Shown here: one piece after another, positions 19,392 to 29,260 of the stretch
Numbering within the stretch: the first letter of the stretch is position 1
Layout: the number at the start of each line of letters is the position of its first letter
Origin: Plasmodiophora brassicae
Lineage: Eukaryota > Endomyxa > Phytomyxea > Plasmodiophorida > Plasmodiophoridae
Direction: 5' to 3'
DNA length: 64,000 nucleotides
Assembly (NCBI GenBank): GCA_039704465.1
Contig: JASFAU010000019.1
Span: 496,001-560,000, forward strand
The notes under the pieces: generated by a model
What the model saw: only the letters and a program-made list of their open reading frames with translations
The model's database searches: none
Told to the model about the DNA's origin: nothing
Program-made: the position numbers and the translations under genes

Positions 19392-20501
19392 AAATCGCCG
19401 ACGGTCCGGGTGGTCAAGTTGTGGTCGTCCGAGGTCGTTGGTGAAGCTATTGCTCGCCGTGTCAACCCAAGACGAGGGTATCGCGCGATCGTGGAGAAGC
19501 ACGTCCGCAAATCCATTGCCAGTTTCATCGCCTCTGAGCGCGAACGGTAAGACGTGATACGGTGTCCAGACATTGCCTGATGCCTATATTGCTCATAACT
19601 TTATTGTAGCGGCCTCGTCGACGGTCAGCACCCGACTCTCGACTTGCTGAATGACCTTCAGCATCGATTGATACCACCGGAGTCCCTTGTTGACGAAAGA
19701 CGCCCTCTGGGGGAGGCCGTCTTTCATGGTGCAACAAGGGCCCACCCTAACCGTCCGTGTGCCTAAGTCGTTTTTGACGTCCATTATATCTAAGCGTAAA
19801 CGTCGTGCCTCAGAAGACACATTGTGACCTGTCGCGGGTCCTGGCCATTCACTTCAGCGACCAAAACATGGCCTTGAAGGTCTGGTTCATCTTTACGTAA
19901 GCTACTTTGGCTACAGCATGGTCCCTAATGCTGACAGTGCTGTCTGTAGAAATGACAGAGGCATGGCGGTCGAGTAAACACCAGACGCAGGCGCAATGTT
20001 CCCCGTACAGCGACAAGCTGGCCGACATGTTGAAAGCATGTCGCTTCCACGACGTGCAAAGACCCGGGGACGTTATCTACATGCCTCCCAGCATGATGCA
20101 TGCAGTGTATACTGCGTATGCACCTGGGACCCCTCCGGGCTAGCAGTTCTGCCTGGCGGGTGGTTACCTGTTCTGTACTGCACAGGACCCACCCTACATG
20201 GTTCGGTTTCATGGCGAATGTCCGCAATGCTGCCCTGAACGATGGAACGAACAGAAGCTGGCGTCGTACGTGCTGCCCATCGGCGCCCGAGATTTCACCG
20301 AGAACCGCCGACGGCACATGGCGAAAATCCTGTCCTGTGCTGAACCTTGGCCAGAGGTCGTTCAACAGGTGCAGAGGGAGGGCACGCGCCGCAATTTGTC
20401 TAGGGAGGTTTAATCAGGATAACATAGCATGTCTTAGAGGCCGATCATTCGACCATGCCGCGGCGAATTGACCGCAAGAACTCCTTTCTTTCGTGGTGCT
20501 T
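19392..20501. repeat. Left arm of 2.26-kb palindrome
   Basis: The arm begins at AAATCGCCGACGGTCC and ends at CGTGGTGCTT. It matches the reverse complement of 20528-21649 almost base for base, with a few substitutions, one 12-base difference and single-base indels. The spacer is 26 bases (20502-20527). Confidence 0.95.
19421..20413 (+). pseudogene. Partial JmjC-like gene copy (left arm)
   Basis: Reading exon pieces along the plus strand gives LWSSEVVGEAIARRV, an intron (GTAAGA..TTGTAG) to GLVDGQHPTLDLLND, then KTHCDLSRVLAIHFSDQN with an HxD motif, and GDVIYMPPSMMHAVY with a distal His. The C terminus is YVLPIGARDFTEN onward, ending at 20413. The 5' exons present in the right-hand copy are absent: homology stops inside the intron before LWSSEVV. 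In this copy the final exon stays in frame, whereas the right copy has a one-base deletion (GCCGACGGC here, GCCACGGC there). Several exon joins are tentative. Confidence 0.45.
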
Positions 20502-20527
20502 CCGTGCGGCGCGTGCCCTTCGGCCGT

Positions 20528-21649
20528 AAGCACCACGAAAGAAAGGAGTTCTTGCGGTCAATTCGCCGCGGCATGGTTGAAAGATCGGCCTCTAAGCCAT
20601 GCTATTTTATCCTGATTAAACCTCCCTAGACAAATTGCGGCGCGTGCCCTCCCTCTGCACCTGTTGAACGACCTCTGGCCAAGGTTCAGCACAGGACAGG
20701 ATTTTCGCCATGTGCCGTGGCGGTTCTCGGTGAAATCTCGGGCGCCGATGGGCAGCACGTACGACGCCAGCTTCTGTTCGTTCCATCGTTCAGGGCAGCA
20801 TTGCGGACGTTCGCCATGAAACCGAACCATGTAGGGTGGGTCCTGTGCAGTACAGAACAGGTAACCACCCGCCAGGCAGAACTGCTAGCCCGGAGGGGTC
20901 CCAGGTGCATACGCAGTATACACTGCATGCATCATGCTGGGAGGCATGTAGATAACGTCCCCGGGTCTTTGCACGACGCACAACACGTCGTGGAAGCGAC
21001 ATGCTTTCAACATGTCGGCCAGCTTGTCGCTGTACGGGGAACATTGCGCCTGCGTCTGGTGTTTACTCGACCGCCATGCCTCTGTCATTTCTACAGACAG
21101 CACTGTCAGCATTAGGGACCATGCTGTCGCCAAAGTAGCTTACGTAAAGATGAACCAGACCTTCAAGGCCATGTTTTGGCCGCTGAAGTGAATGGCCAGG
21201 ACCCGCGACAGGTCACAATGTGTCTTCTGAGGCACGACGTTTACGCTTAGATATAATGGACGTCAAAAACGACTTAGGCACACGGACGGTTAGGGTGGGC
21301 CCTTGTTGCACCATGAAAGACGGCCTCCCCCAGTGGGCGTCTTTCGTCAACAAGGGACTCCGGTGGTATCAATCGATGCTGAAAGTCATTCAGCAAGTCG
21401 AGAGTCGGGTGCTGACCGTCGACGAGGCCGCTACAATAAAGTTATGAGCAACATAGGCATCAGGCAATGTCTGGACACCGTATCACGTCTTACCGTTCGC
21501 GCTCAGAGGCGATGAAACTGTCAATGGATTTGCGGACGTGCTTCTCCACGATCGCGCGATACCCTCGTCTTGGGTTGGCACGGCGAACAATAGCTTCACC
21601 AACGACCTCGGACGACCACAACTTGACCACCCGGACCGTCGGCGATTTA
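20528..21649. repeat. Right arm of 2.26-kb palindrome
   Basis: Reverse complement of 19392-20501. Relative to the left arm it carries an extra 12 bases near 20985 and lacks one base near 20717. Beyond 21649 the two sides are unrelated: this side continues into the 5' exons of the JmjC-like gene. Confidence 0.95.
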
Positions 21650-22388
21650 AGAATGCTTCCACAGTGTCCCTCACCAGTGAGTTATGCTTATCAACCAGTT
21701 TCTTCGATCGATGGCAGCTAATCTTCAGCTGACTGTCCACAGCCTCGTAGGACAGCTTGGCACGAATGGCCTCGTCAAAAACATCGACGGCGTCCGTGTC
21801 CAGCTCGTCAACGGCCACAGGGACCAGGCGTGAACTCATATGTTCCAGAAGGTGATCGTAAAGTGCAAGCTCGGCGATCTATGCGGCATCGTTATCCCGA
21901 CGCCAATCATCGAACGAATCTGTGTTTTCACGAGCTGCCATGCCGAGTAGTGCAGGTCGAATGTCGAATGGCTTCACGTGGGGTGCATCGTCAGGTCTTT
22001 CCAGTTCGAATTCTGGCGGGACGGCGCCATAGCCACCGGCACCTTCATTGTCGCGTCGTCGGATCCATTGACGCAGGAAATACTCGTTTACGTCGTCATC
22101 GCTCGGCGGATATGCCTCGCCGTCATCGTCATCGCTGGAGTCCAACCATTCCCGAAGAGCATAGTTGCCATCGACGTCACTCATGTCGGGCGACTTTGAG
22201 TCGACGTCACCCTCGGCGTGCCTCGCCCATTCCTGCCAGAAGTAGTCTCCCATGGCCTCATGATCGGCTGACGACGTCTCCTCCAGATCGACGTCCCCAC
22301 GACGACTTGACCTGACACCCGCGCACGTTGCGGAGTGCGTAGTTCGCCTTGCAATCAGAGCCTGGTCGAAGTGATGTTGGGTCGACAT
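20558..22388 (-). CDS. JmjC-domain-like protein (longer copy, possibly frameshifted)
   Basis: Start ATG at 22388. The N-terminal region is acidic and holds three repeats with an aromatic/Trp core (DYFWQEWARH, NYALREWLDS, EYFLRQWIRR). An in-frame TAG at 21879 must be removed by an intron (possible donor GTGAAG about 99 nt upstream). Next come ELALYDHLLEHM and KKLVDKHNSL, then a 53-nt intron (GTGAGG..TCAAG) to LWSSEVV. Downstream are THCD (HxD iron motif), LKVWFIF and IYMPPSMMHAVY (distal iron His), as in JmjC dioxygenases such as histone or protein hydroxylases. A one-base deletion in the last exon changes the C terminus relative to the left-arm copy. Family assignment rests on short motifs. 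Confidence 0.45.
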
Positions 22389-22429
22389 AATTTCGTCTCC
22401 TTCATCTGTGACGTTCCACTGTTCTCAAC

Positions 22430-22515
22430 TCCTTTTTCAAAAAGGAGCTCGAGGAGCTCCCTTTTCAAAAAGGAGACGAGAACCAGTCACAAAAGGCTGC
22501 GCAAAGGAGACGAGA
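22430..22515. repeat. Short hairpins and GGAGACGAG repeats
   Basis: CTCCTTTTTCAAAAAGGAG and CTCCCTTTTCAAAAAGGAG are near-perfect inverted repeats flanking GAGCTCGAGGAGCTC. AAAGGAGACGAGAA-like units then repeat at about 22475 and 22503. It lies just upstream of the JmjC-like start codon. Confidence 0.7.
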
Positions 22516-23118
22516 AGGAGGCGAAGAGTCAACGAGAGTCGATGCTCGTCACAGTAGGAAACGTTGGCGAAAAATACTTCGACCAGGCCCTCAGCCAGGG
22601 CCGGGATTGGATCCTGTAACCGGTTGCGGTAACTGCATGCACATCCAGATTGACGGGAAATTGGCGTCGCCTGTCATGTTGACCAGAATTTGACAACGAA
22701 TTTTTCCCAGTGATCATCCGACCCTGCGTCGAACCTTGCGCCCGCTGTCGACACGATCGTGCCATCATCCGCTGCTACCGACGACATCGTCGCACCGCTG
22801 ACGTCGACGTTAGCAGCATCGATCCCAATCGCGCCTACTGAGGTACCTCCCGCCGTCCTGAGATCGCCCCCTCGTTCCCAGCAGCGCGGGTGCCACAGAG
22901 GATAAGGAGGTCGACTCGAAGAAGCCACTCTGGATCGAATTTGCGAAACGGTGGCGTTGCGGAATGCCCTTGCAAATTACGGCGCACCCATTCGCATCGC
23001 TGGCCGGCGCCGCCCAAGCAAGCGTTTGTCGCGTCCGTCCGTCGCACACCCTGCGCGTCCGTTTCCGTTTCACATGCAGAAGTAGGCCTGCACCTGACCG
23101 CTCGTACGCGTCATCCAT

Positions 23119-23250
23119 GGTGCTTTGGTACCGTCGAACTGGCTGTTTGCGTTCAGGAGCTCAGCGGATCGGAGCCTCAATCCCTGTTCTCTCACACTGG
23201 ACGATCGAAGAATGATCCTGGAAACGCAACGACGTCTGTGTGTGTGTGTG
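23119..23250. repeat. Dispersed repeat, copy 2
   Basis: Same orientation and about 85% identity to 15880-16010. It shares TGGTGCTTTG, CAGGAGCTCAGCGGA and ACGCAACGACGTCTGTGTG, and runs into a GT microsatellite at 23238-23257. Confidence 0.7.
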
Positions 23251-23817
23251 TGTGTCGTGTGGCGCCAGCGACTGCCATGCTGCTGCACCGCCGCAGATCA
23301 TACCGGTCCACGGGATGCATTGGACGGCTCAGGTTTCAACATGCAGAACTGACCATGCAGAGTTCCGTCCGACTCGACCATACACCCAGACTCCGAGCGC
23401 GGACGGTACTTCAGCGTGTGACGATGCCTTTTCAGTTTGTCCATGGCCGAGGTTGCAGCGGCAACAACGTCGTTGCGGGGGTGCCACGTCGACGTGGCCC
23501 CCCGAAGCCAACGTCGCCGGTCATCGGCAACAACACCGTCATGCTTTGACGTGGAGCTTTCCGACCATTACTGCTACAACATGGACGCATAGTTGAAGGA
23601 GGAGAACAATGAGCAAGGGTCAGGAACTGATTAGCGCCACGTCAAACCATGACGGTGTCAACGTTGCCGATGACCGGGAATCGGGGCTTGAAAAAGGCAG
23701 GCGGACCCAGGAGACGGTTCGAATGGCCACACTGGTTCGGCGGGACGACGACGCGAAGAAGCCAAAGCTGAAGTCGGCCAGCCAGGCGGACCTGGCGAAA
23801 CGGGTTCGACAGCTGAA

Positions 23818-24270
23818 GGTGTGGACCCCAACCCGATGCTATGGCGCACGATCATGAACACGAACGTCATGGGCGGTGACGAAAAGGCGATCAGCAAACG
23901 GGCAACCGAATGCCGCTCTGGACGACGGCGAGTCACGCCAATGCCATGTGCACGCGTGGAGCGCACTGAAACGGGCGCGTGCTCGACGAACGAACGATCC
24001 GCTAAAGCTGTTCATATCAAACATCCAGCGTCTATTGACGTCCAGACGTGGGAACTTCCCCGACAGTTCGGTTGCCGTCTTGACTCGCATTCATCCGGCG
24101 CGGCATTCGTCGTCGTGCCCGTTGCTGATCGCCTTATCGTCACCGCTGTGGTTTTCTGCCCCAGTATGGTGCCATGAAGGAACGGCTGTACAGGCATCGA
24201 AGCGCTGGAATGTTCCAGAACATCGTTCGTGTGCGTGACGGTGCGGCACAGTATCGGACTGGGCCCCACT
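23818..24270. repeat. Inverted repeat pair upstream of GH17
   Basis: The segment 23818-23935 (CCAACCCGATGCTATGGCGCAC..., GAAAAGGCGATCAGCAA) matches the reverse complement of about 24100-24270. The second copy has roughly 70 extra bases in the middle. A possible 82-residue charged frame (23609-23857, MSKGQELISATSNHDG...) runs into the first copy; it has no family and is not called as a gene. Confidence 0.6.
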
Positions 24271-24459
24271 TGGCGAGAACGGACACCTTATCGACCACCG
24301 CGCCTTCGAGGGTGCCCCGTCGTTGTCGTTGCAGCCCCCGTGTCCCCAGCCAGTCGGAAATATCTCGTCGGCAACGTTACTCGTGGCCCATTGACACTTC
24401 AGGGCCTTGATCGGACACCTCACTCGGTTATCTCGTGGCGCGCCTCCAGCAGCAGGACA

Positions 24460-25697
24460 ATGGGCGTACGTAACGGGCTGTCGCTGTGTCTGATCCTGGT
24501 GATCGCTGCTATTGGCGAGGCCCGTGTCGGGGTCGACATTGGCCTGTTTCCCGACGCTCTCTCGTACGACAGCCAGCTCCAGCGCCTTCGGAACCGCGGC
24601 GTCTCGTTGATCAAAACGTACAACATCGACTCCGGCTTCCTCGACGCCGTCGATCGTGTCTACGCCAAGGCTGCCGTCGAGATCACGGTCGCGATCCCGA
24701 ATGACCGTCTGTCTGCTGCTGCCTACGATCCTGGATACCAAGGTCTGATCGTCCAAGCCCTGCGTCGCCGAACCGTTCGCTCCATCGCCGTCAGCAACGA
24801 GCCGTTCAACGGCGCCGCCACGCGGGCCCAGACACGCCCGTACCTGATCCCGGCCTATAACAAGGTCCGCCAGCTGGTCTCGAGCAACGGCCTGAGCACG
24901 AAGGTTATCGTTCCGCTGAGCGGTCAGTCGGTTCCGACAGCCCCTGGTCGTTGCCCTCATTCCTGTGTGATCTAGAGGCCAGCCTGCAGAACACGTATCC
25001 TCCACAGAACGCCAACTTCGACCCCGAAATTGTCGACCTTGTTCGGCAATTCGTCCCGAGCGTTCCTGAGTTCAGCATCAACGTGTATCCGTACTTCGCG
25101 CTCGTCTACAGTGGCAACAACGCTCTGGCGGATCCGGCCCTGGGTCGAGGTCCGAACCCATCGATTCTGTCGAACGTGATTGACGCCGTTCGGGCCGCCC
25201 TGAACAAGATCGGAGCGCCAGGCTCCCTCCCAATCATCGTCGGCGAAACAGGTTGGCCAACGACTGGCGGTTCCTACGCGTCCGTCGACAACGCGCAGCA
25301 GTACACGAGCACGGCTGTGACCTTCGCCAGGACATCCGGCAAGGTAAAGGACCTGTACCTATTCGAGGCGTTCGACGAATCGTGGAAGGGGCCCGCGGAG
25401 ACGGAGAAACACTTCGGGCTATTCGTCAACACCGGGACGGAGAAGTTCTCGTTCGACGTCGACACTGACAGCGCGCACCCGTGCTCGGTCTGGGGCTGGC
25501 GCTACTATGACTACGTGGACCTGTTCGGCGGCGATCTCACAACCAAGCCGGCCAGCAACCGCAACGATTGTCAGCCGCTATGCGGGCAGACCCCGGGATG
25601 CATCGGATACGCGTTCGCCTGGAACACCTGCTACCTCAAGAGCACCATCGGCAGTATCGTCCCGAACGGAAACGTGTACTCCGCGGTGCTTTGCTGA
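24460..25697 (+). CDS. Secreted GH17 glucanase with C-terminal PAN/Apple-like module
   Basis: Exons 24460-24922 and 24976-25697, with a 53-nt intron. The 394 residues comprise a signal peptide (LSLCLILVIAAIGEA) and a GH17 barrel: VGVDIGLFPDALSYD, VSNEPF with the acid/base Glu, INVYPYFA, VGETGWPTTGG with the nucleophile Glu, and LFEAFDESWKGPAE. After the barrel come VWGWRYYDYVDLFGGD and a Cys-rich module (CQPLCGQTPGCIGYAFAWNTCYLKS) typical of PAN/Apple-like adhesion domains. This is an enzyme plus binding-module fusion; the paralogue at 17683 lacks the module. It probably acts on beta-1,3-glucan in a cell wall. Confidence 0.88.
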
Positions 25698-26016
25698 AGC
25701 CGAATCTCTAAACGTGTGCGTCGACCTTCTCCGTTGGACGACCGAGGTCATAATGGAAGACAGTGCAGGTCTGCTCGGCGCCGGTTTTTCAGAGTACCAG
25801 TCACCTTGCGGGAAGCTGAGAGTAGGTACGCTCTGGTGGGCGATTCCGCGACGGCACTGCGGGCGCGGTTTTGGGGCCCCTCTGGGCGCCCGCGCTATTT
25901 CGGGACGGCGGCAGCCGCCTTCCAAGGGCGGCAGCTTGCGGCCTGGAGTTGGACGTGGGCGGCACTGGTTGCCGTCTGTGCGCGCTGAACACGGGTTGAT
26001 CGCTTGCGGAACTGAT
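25698..26016. other. Intergenic gap between GH17 and ankyrin genes
   Basis: About 320 bases. It presumably holds the GH17 3' end and the ankyrin-gene promoter. The ankyrin frame is open through it but without signal-peptide or domain character. Confidence 0.4.
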
Positions 26017-28971
26017 ATGGTGGGTGGGCAGATGGCCGCTCTCGCTCTCATCGTCAGCGTCGCAGCGCTCACGTCTTCGGCCTCCGCCGGGAACATTGCT
26101 GCAAAGCTGAAATTGCGCGGGCGGCCTGCACACGCGCGTACCACCTCGTTGAACGGGACATCCGCCGATTTCGTTGATGCCAACGGCAACACCAAATTGC
26201 ACATCGCCTGTGCGCAAGCGGACGAAGTCGTGGTTGACGAGATTCTCGCGCGAGGCGGTGCCGACGTGTGCAGGCAGAACAGCGCTGGGCAATCTGCACT
26301 TAGCGTCGCTGTCTCCACCTACAGGAAGGCCAAAGACGCCGACGACGACCGCGACGCCCGCCTGCTGAGGATTATCAGCGCCTTAGTGGATGCCGGATCC
26401 CCCTACGACGAACGAGCACTTGAGCGGAACTACATCTTCGACTTGAAAACCGTGGACCGTTTGTTCTGGTCAGAAGACGAGGGGAGACGCATAGCGTTGA
26501 TCCGTGCAATGGCCGTTGAGGAGGACCTGTTCAATGCCTTTATGCATGCAGATGTGCCACTAATCGTGGCCATTTGCAAGGACAATGCCAGGTGGATGAA
26601 CTGGACGTGCAATGATGAGGATACCATATCCCCATTCCAGTTAACGCTCTCTCAGGTATACATCAACAGCGACACGAACCCAAACGATGGGGCGGTCGAC
26701 AAAATCTTCCTGGACATGGCTCGACTCTTTGCCGCTCACGAGTACTCGGATGTCAGCAGGAACCTCTACACCGAATGGTCCGATAATGCATCACTTCCCG
26801 GCAGTGTCTCGCGGATCCCTCCACTTCATGCCGCAGCCGTTGCAGGCCCACGGGATCTGCTACAGATCATACTGGATCGGACCCCTGCCCAAATCGATGA
26901 CCTACACATGGGTACGACCGCCCTGGACTTCTGCGCTGCACATGTGCTGCCGGACGTGTTCGACATCAGCCTGACGTCAAGTCGCCATGGGAAGCGTCAA
27001 CGCATTGTCAAACGTTTGAACAAGGAACGCGTGCGAGACAATATGGACCTGCTGATCAAAACGGGCGCTGACATCTGGGCCAGTAGGGCCCCGCTGGCGT
27101 TCTTTGCTTCGTCTTCGGTGACGCTCACTGAGTTGTATCTGGAACGATCGAGCAACGTCAAGCGACTCCTCAGCACCCGCATAAGCTTCGATGACGACAA
27201 CGACCTGGCCAAGATCGTTGATGCGGACGGAGATGGTGCAACGGCCCTGTGGGTGGCGGTGCGTGGAGCAAACGACGATGTCGCGATGGCCCTGATTGAT
27301 GCTGGCGCTGACATCAATGCTCACTGGCGGCACCGCGGTGACAGATACGTCCTGATCGACGCGATCCACGACGGCCTCTCTGTTGAGTTGGTTCGCAAGC
27401 TGGTGTTGCACCCAGACACCCAGATCGACAAGGCCGACGAGAACGGCGAGACGCCGTTATCGATGGCACTCAAACGAGGCCTGCAGCGCCCCGAGGGCGC
27501 CTACTACAAGGACATTGTCGACCTCCTGCTCAACCATGGAGCCAGCCCTAACACTCCGAAAGGGCAGCCGTACGCCGACACGTTAGACACAAGTTCGCCA
27601 GCCTTCGAGGAGATGAAACGGCGGCTCCTGAAACGTCCACCGATCACGCCTTCCCGTTCAACTGCGCGCGTGGACCTGTTTCAAGGTATCCGAGCGTGCA
27701 ACGTGACTCTCGTCAGAAGGGTCTGTAGTCAGTACCCGTACTGGCATGCCTGGACGGACGACAACGGCGACACCCCGTTTGGTACCGTGTTCGACAATCT
27801 GAAAGCCACTGACACCCGGCGTGCCGTTGGTCTAGACCTGTGGGATGCCTTGGCCTACTATCTGTTCGACGCGCACCCGTATCCCGAACTCGATCTGCTT
27901 CACATGGCGGTCCGTTATGGGCTGCCCAGCCAAGTCGATTCCATCGGCTCTAGCAAACCCGCGCACGTCAATCGCACCGACGTGAATGGAATGGCCGCCC
28001 TGTCGTGGTGCTCCTGGGATCTCTACTGGAACCGGAGCTTACCGATCGCTGAGCGTCTGCGCGCCATCCGCGATACACTCGTCCAACGCTGGCAGGCAGC
28101 CATTGATCCAGTCTCGTTCATCGCTGCTGTCGACGTCGGCATCACAGCGGCGTACCTGGCGAGTCACCGTCACGACCCTGCCGCGATCAACGTCGCCGTC
28201 CGCCAAGCTGTGAACACGTTGATCCCGCAGGTGGTGCCTGCCGGCTCCCCTGGGCACACGGCGTTGCACATGGCCCTTCTCGATCGCTCGACCTGCAACG
28301 AGGAAATTGCCCTGTTCCTCATCGACCAGGGCGCTGACCTGACAGCTATCGATGATCGCGGTCGCTCGCCCCTGCATCTGGCCAGCCGAGGCGGATTTCC
28401 TACCGTTGTGGAGCGCATCCTGACGAAGGCCGGGCCAGACCTGGCGAATCGGCTCGTCAGCGCTCGCGACCATGACGGGATGACACCGGTGTCGTTCTCT
28501 ATCATGGACGCTGGCGCCGGTGACGCGTCCCGTAAGAGGTGCCTCGAGTTGGTGACAGGACCCCGAGAGGGCCAGGCAATCCTGCGACAGATTCGGAACA
28601 TGACTGTCCACGTTAGCAGGCCTGCCGGGTCATCCGGCCTACATCGCGCCAGGAGCCTGGTGACCGGTATCCTGCAGCCGCCGCTGGCCCTCGCTGGATT
28701 GTGCTTCTTGGCGACGCACGCTCGCAAGCCGAATCCTGTCGGCGAGGCTCACCGTCGGCAACATCCGCTGTCGGCTGTCGGCGAGGTGGCCATCGCTGCC
28801 GCTACTGCCGGTGCAACCGCAGCGGTGGCCACCAGGGTCCTTGCGCGTCAGCTGGATGGGCCCGCTCCCATCGCCTCGTCACCCCACCAGGACCCTAGCA
28901 GCGGTAGCAGACCACACGACATCGTGTCCGCTGCTCTGTGCCTCACCTTCGCTGTCTTTGCCATCATCTGA
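26017..28971 (+). CDS. Large secreted ankyrin-repeat protein
   Basis: Uninterrupted frame of 984 residues from the ATG at 26017 (the ATG at 26032 is also possible). It starts with a signal peptide (MAALALIVSVAALTSSASA). Ankyrin repeats appear early (DANGNTKLHIACAQADEVVVDEIL), in the middle (DGDGATALWVAVRGANDDVAMALIDAGADIN; DENGETPLSMALKRG) and late (GHTALHMALLDRS; DDRGRSPLHLASRGG; DHDGMTPVSFSI). Non-repeat spacers of 100-200 residues lie between them. The C terminus has hydrophobic stretches (PPLALAGLCFLAT, ALCLTFAVFAII), suggesting a membrane or GPI anchor. It is unusual in being intronless in an intron-rich window. Confidence 0.8.
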   Translation: MVGGQMAALALIVSVAALTSSASAGNIAAKLKLRGRPAHARTTSLNGTSADFVDANGNTKLHIACAQADEVVVDEILARGGADVCRQNSAGQSALSVAVSTYRKAKDADDDRDARLLRIISALVDAGSPYDERALERNYIFDLKTVDRLFWSEDEGRRIALIRAMAVEEDLFNAFMHADVPLIVAICKDNARWMNWTCNDEDTISPFQLTLSQVYINSDTNPNDGAVDKIFLDMARLFAAHEYSDVSRNLYTEWSDNASLPGSVSRIPPLHAAAVAGPRDLLQIILDRTPAQIDDLHMGTTALDFCAAHVLPDVFDISLTSSRHGKRQRIVKRLNKERVRDNMDLLIKTGADIWASRAPLAFFASSSVTLTELYLERSSNVKRLLSTRISFDDDNDLAKIVDADGDGATALWVAVRGANDDVAMALIDAGADINAHWRHRGDRYVLIDAIHDGLSVELVRKLVLHPDTQIDKADENGETPLSMALKRGLQRPEGAYYKDIVDLLLNHGASPNTPKGQPYADTLDTSSPAFEEMKRRLLKRPPITPSRSTARVDLFQGIRACNVTLVRRVCSQYPYWHAWTDDNGDTPFGTVFDNLKATDTRRAVGLDLWDALAYYLFDAHPYPELDLLHMAVRYGLPSQVDSIGSSKPAHVNRTDVNGMAALSWCSWDLYWNRSLPIAERLRAIRDTLVQRWQAAIDPVSFIAAVDVGITAAYLASHRHDPAAINVAVRQAVNTLIPQVVPAGSPGHTALHMALLDRSTCNEEIALFLIDQGADLTAIDDRGRSPLHLASRGGFPTVVERILTKAGPDLANRLVSARDHDGMTPVSFSIMDAGAGDASRKRCLELVTGPREGQAILRQIRNMTVHVSRPAGSSGLHRARSLVTGILQPPLALAGLCFLATHARKPNPVGEAHRRQHPLSAVGEVAIAAATAGATAAVATRVLARQLDGPAPIASSPHQDPSSGSRPHDIVSAALCLTFAVFAII

Positions 28972-29260
28972 ACCAGTTCTCGTATCAACGCACAGTTATT
29001 ACGCGAAGCGTCATCCGATGACGGCTGACCACCCCGTTCGAATAACGGGACACGCGTTTACAAATATAAACGGGAACAACGTGACCCATGTTGCTGGCAG
29101 GACGACGTCGCCGATGACAGTTGCACAGGGAGCCCGTCGACGTCGCCCCGTGCAAAAAAGTAGTGGCGCGACTCGCGAGCGTAACCGGTCGCGGCATGTC
29201 CAGTTGGCTGCAGAGGGCATTCGGATAAGTGGTGGGTGCCGGCGGGCCGCCACGCGCGAC

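Larger units (their letters stand above)
22389..23608. other. Intergenic and repeat region
   Basis: Contains GGAG-rich hairpins (22430-22480), dispersed repeat copy 2 (23119-23250) and a GT microsatellite (23238-23257). A minus-strand frame at 22928-22674 (ending FDAGSDDHWEKFVVKFWST) looks mildly protein-like, but has no start, domain or splice context I can defend. Confidence 0.4.

Noticed and set aside
19907..20413. An inverted-repeat transposon with JmjC cargo
   Set aside because: No transposase, target-site duplication or terminal motif seen; the arm boundary inside an intron of the longer copy points to simple inverted duplication.
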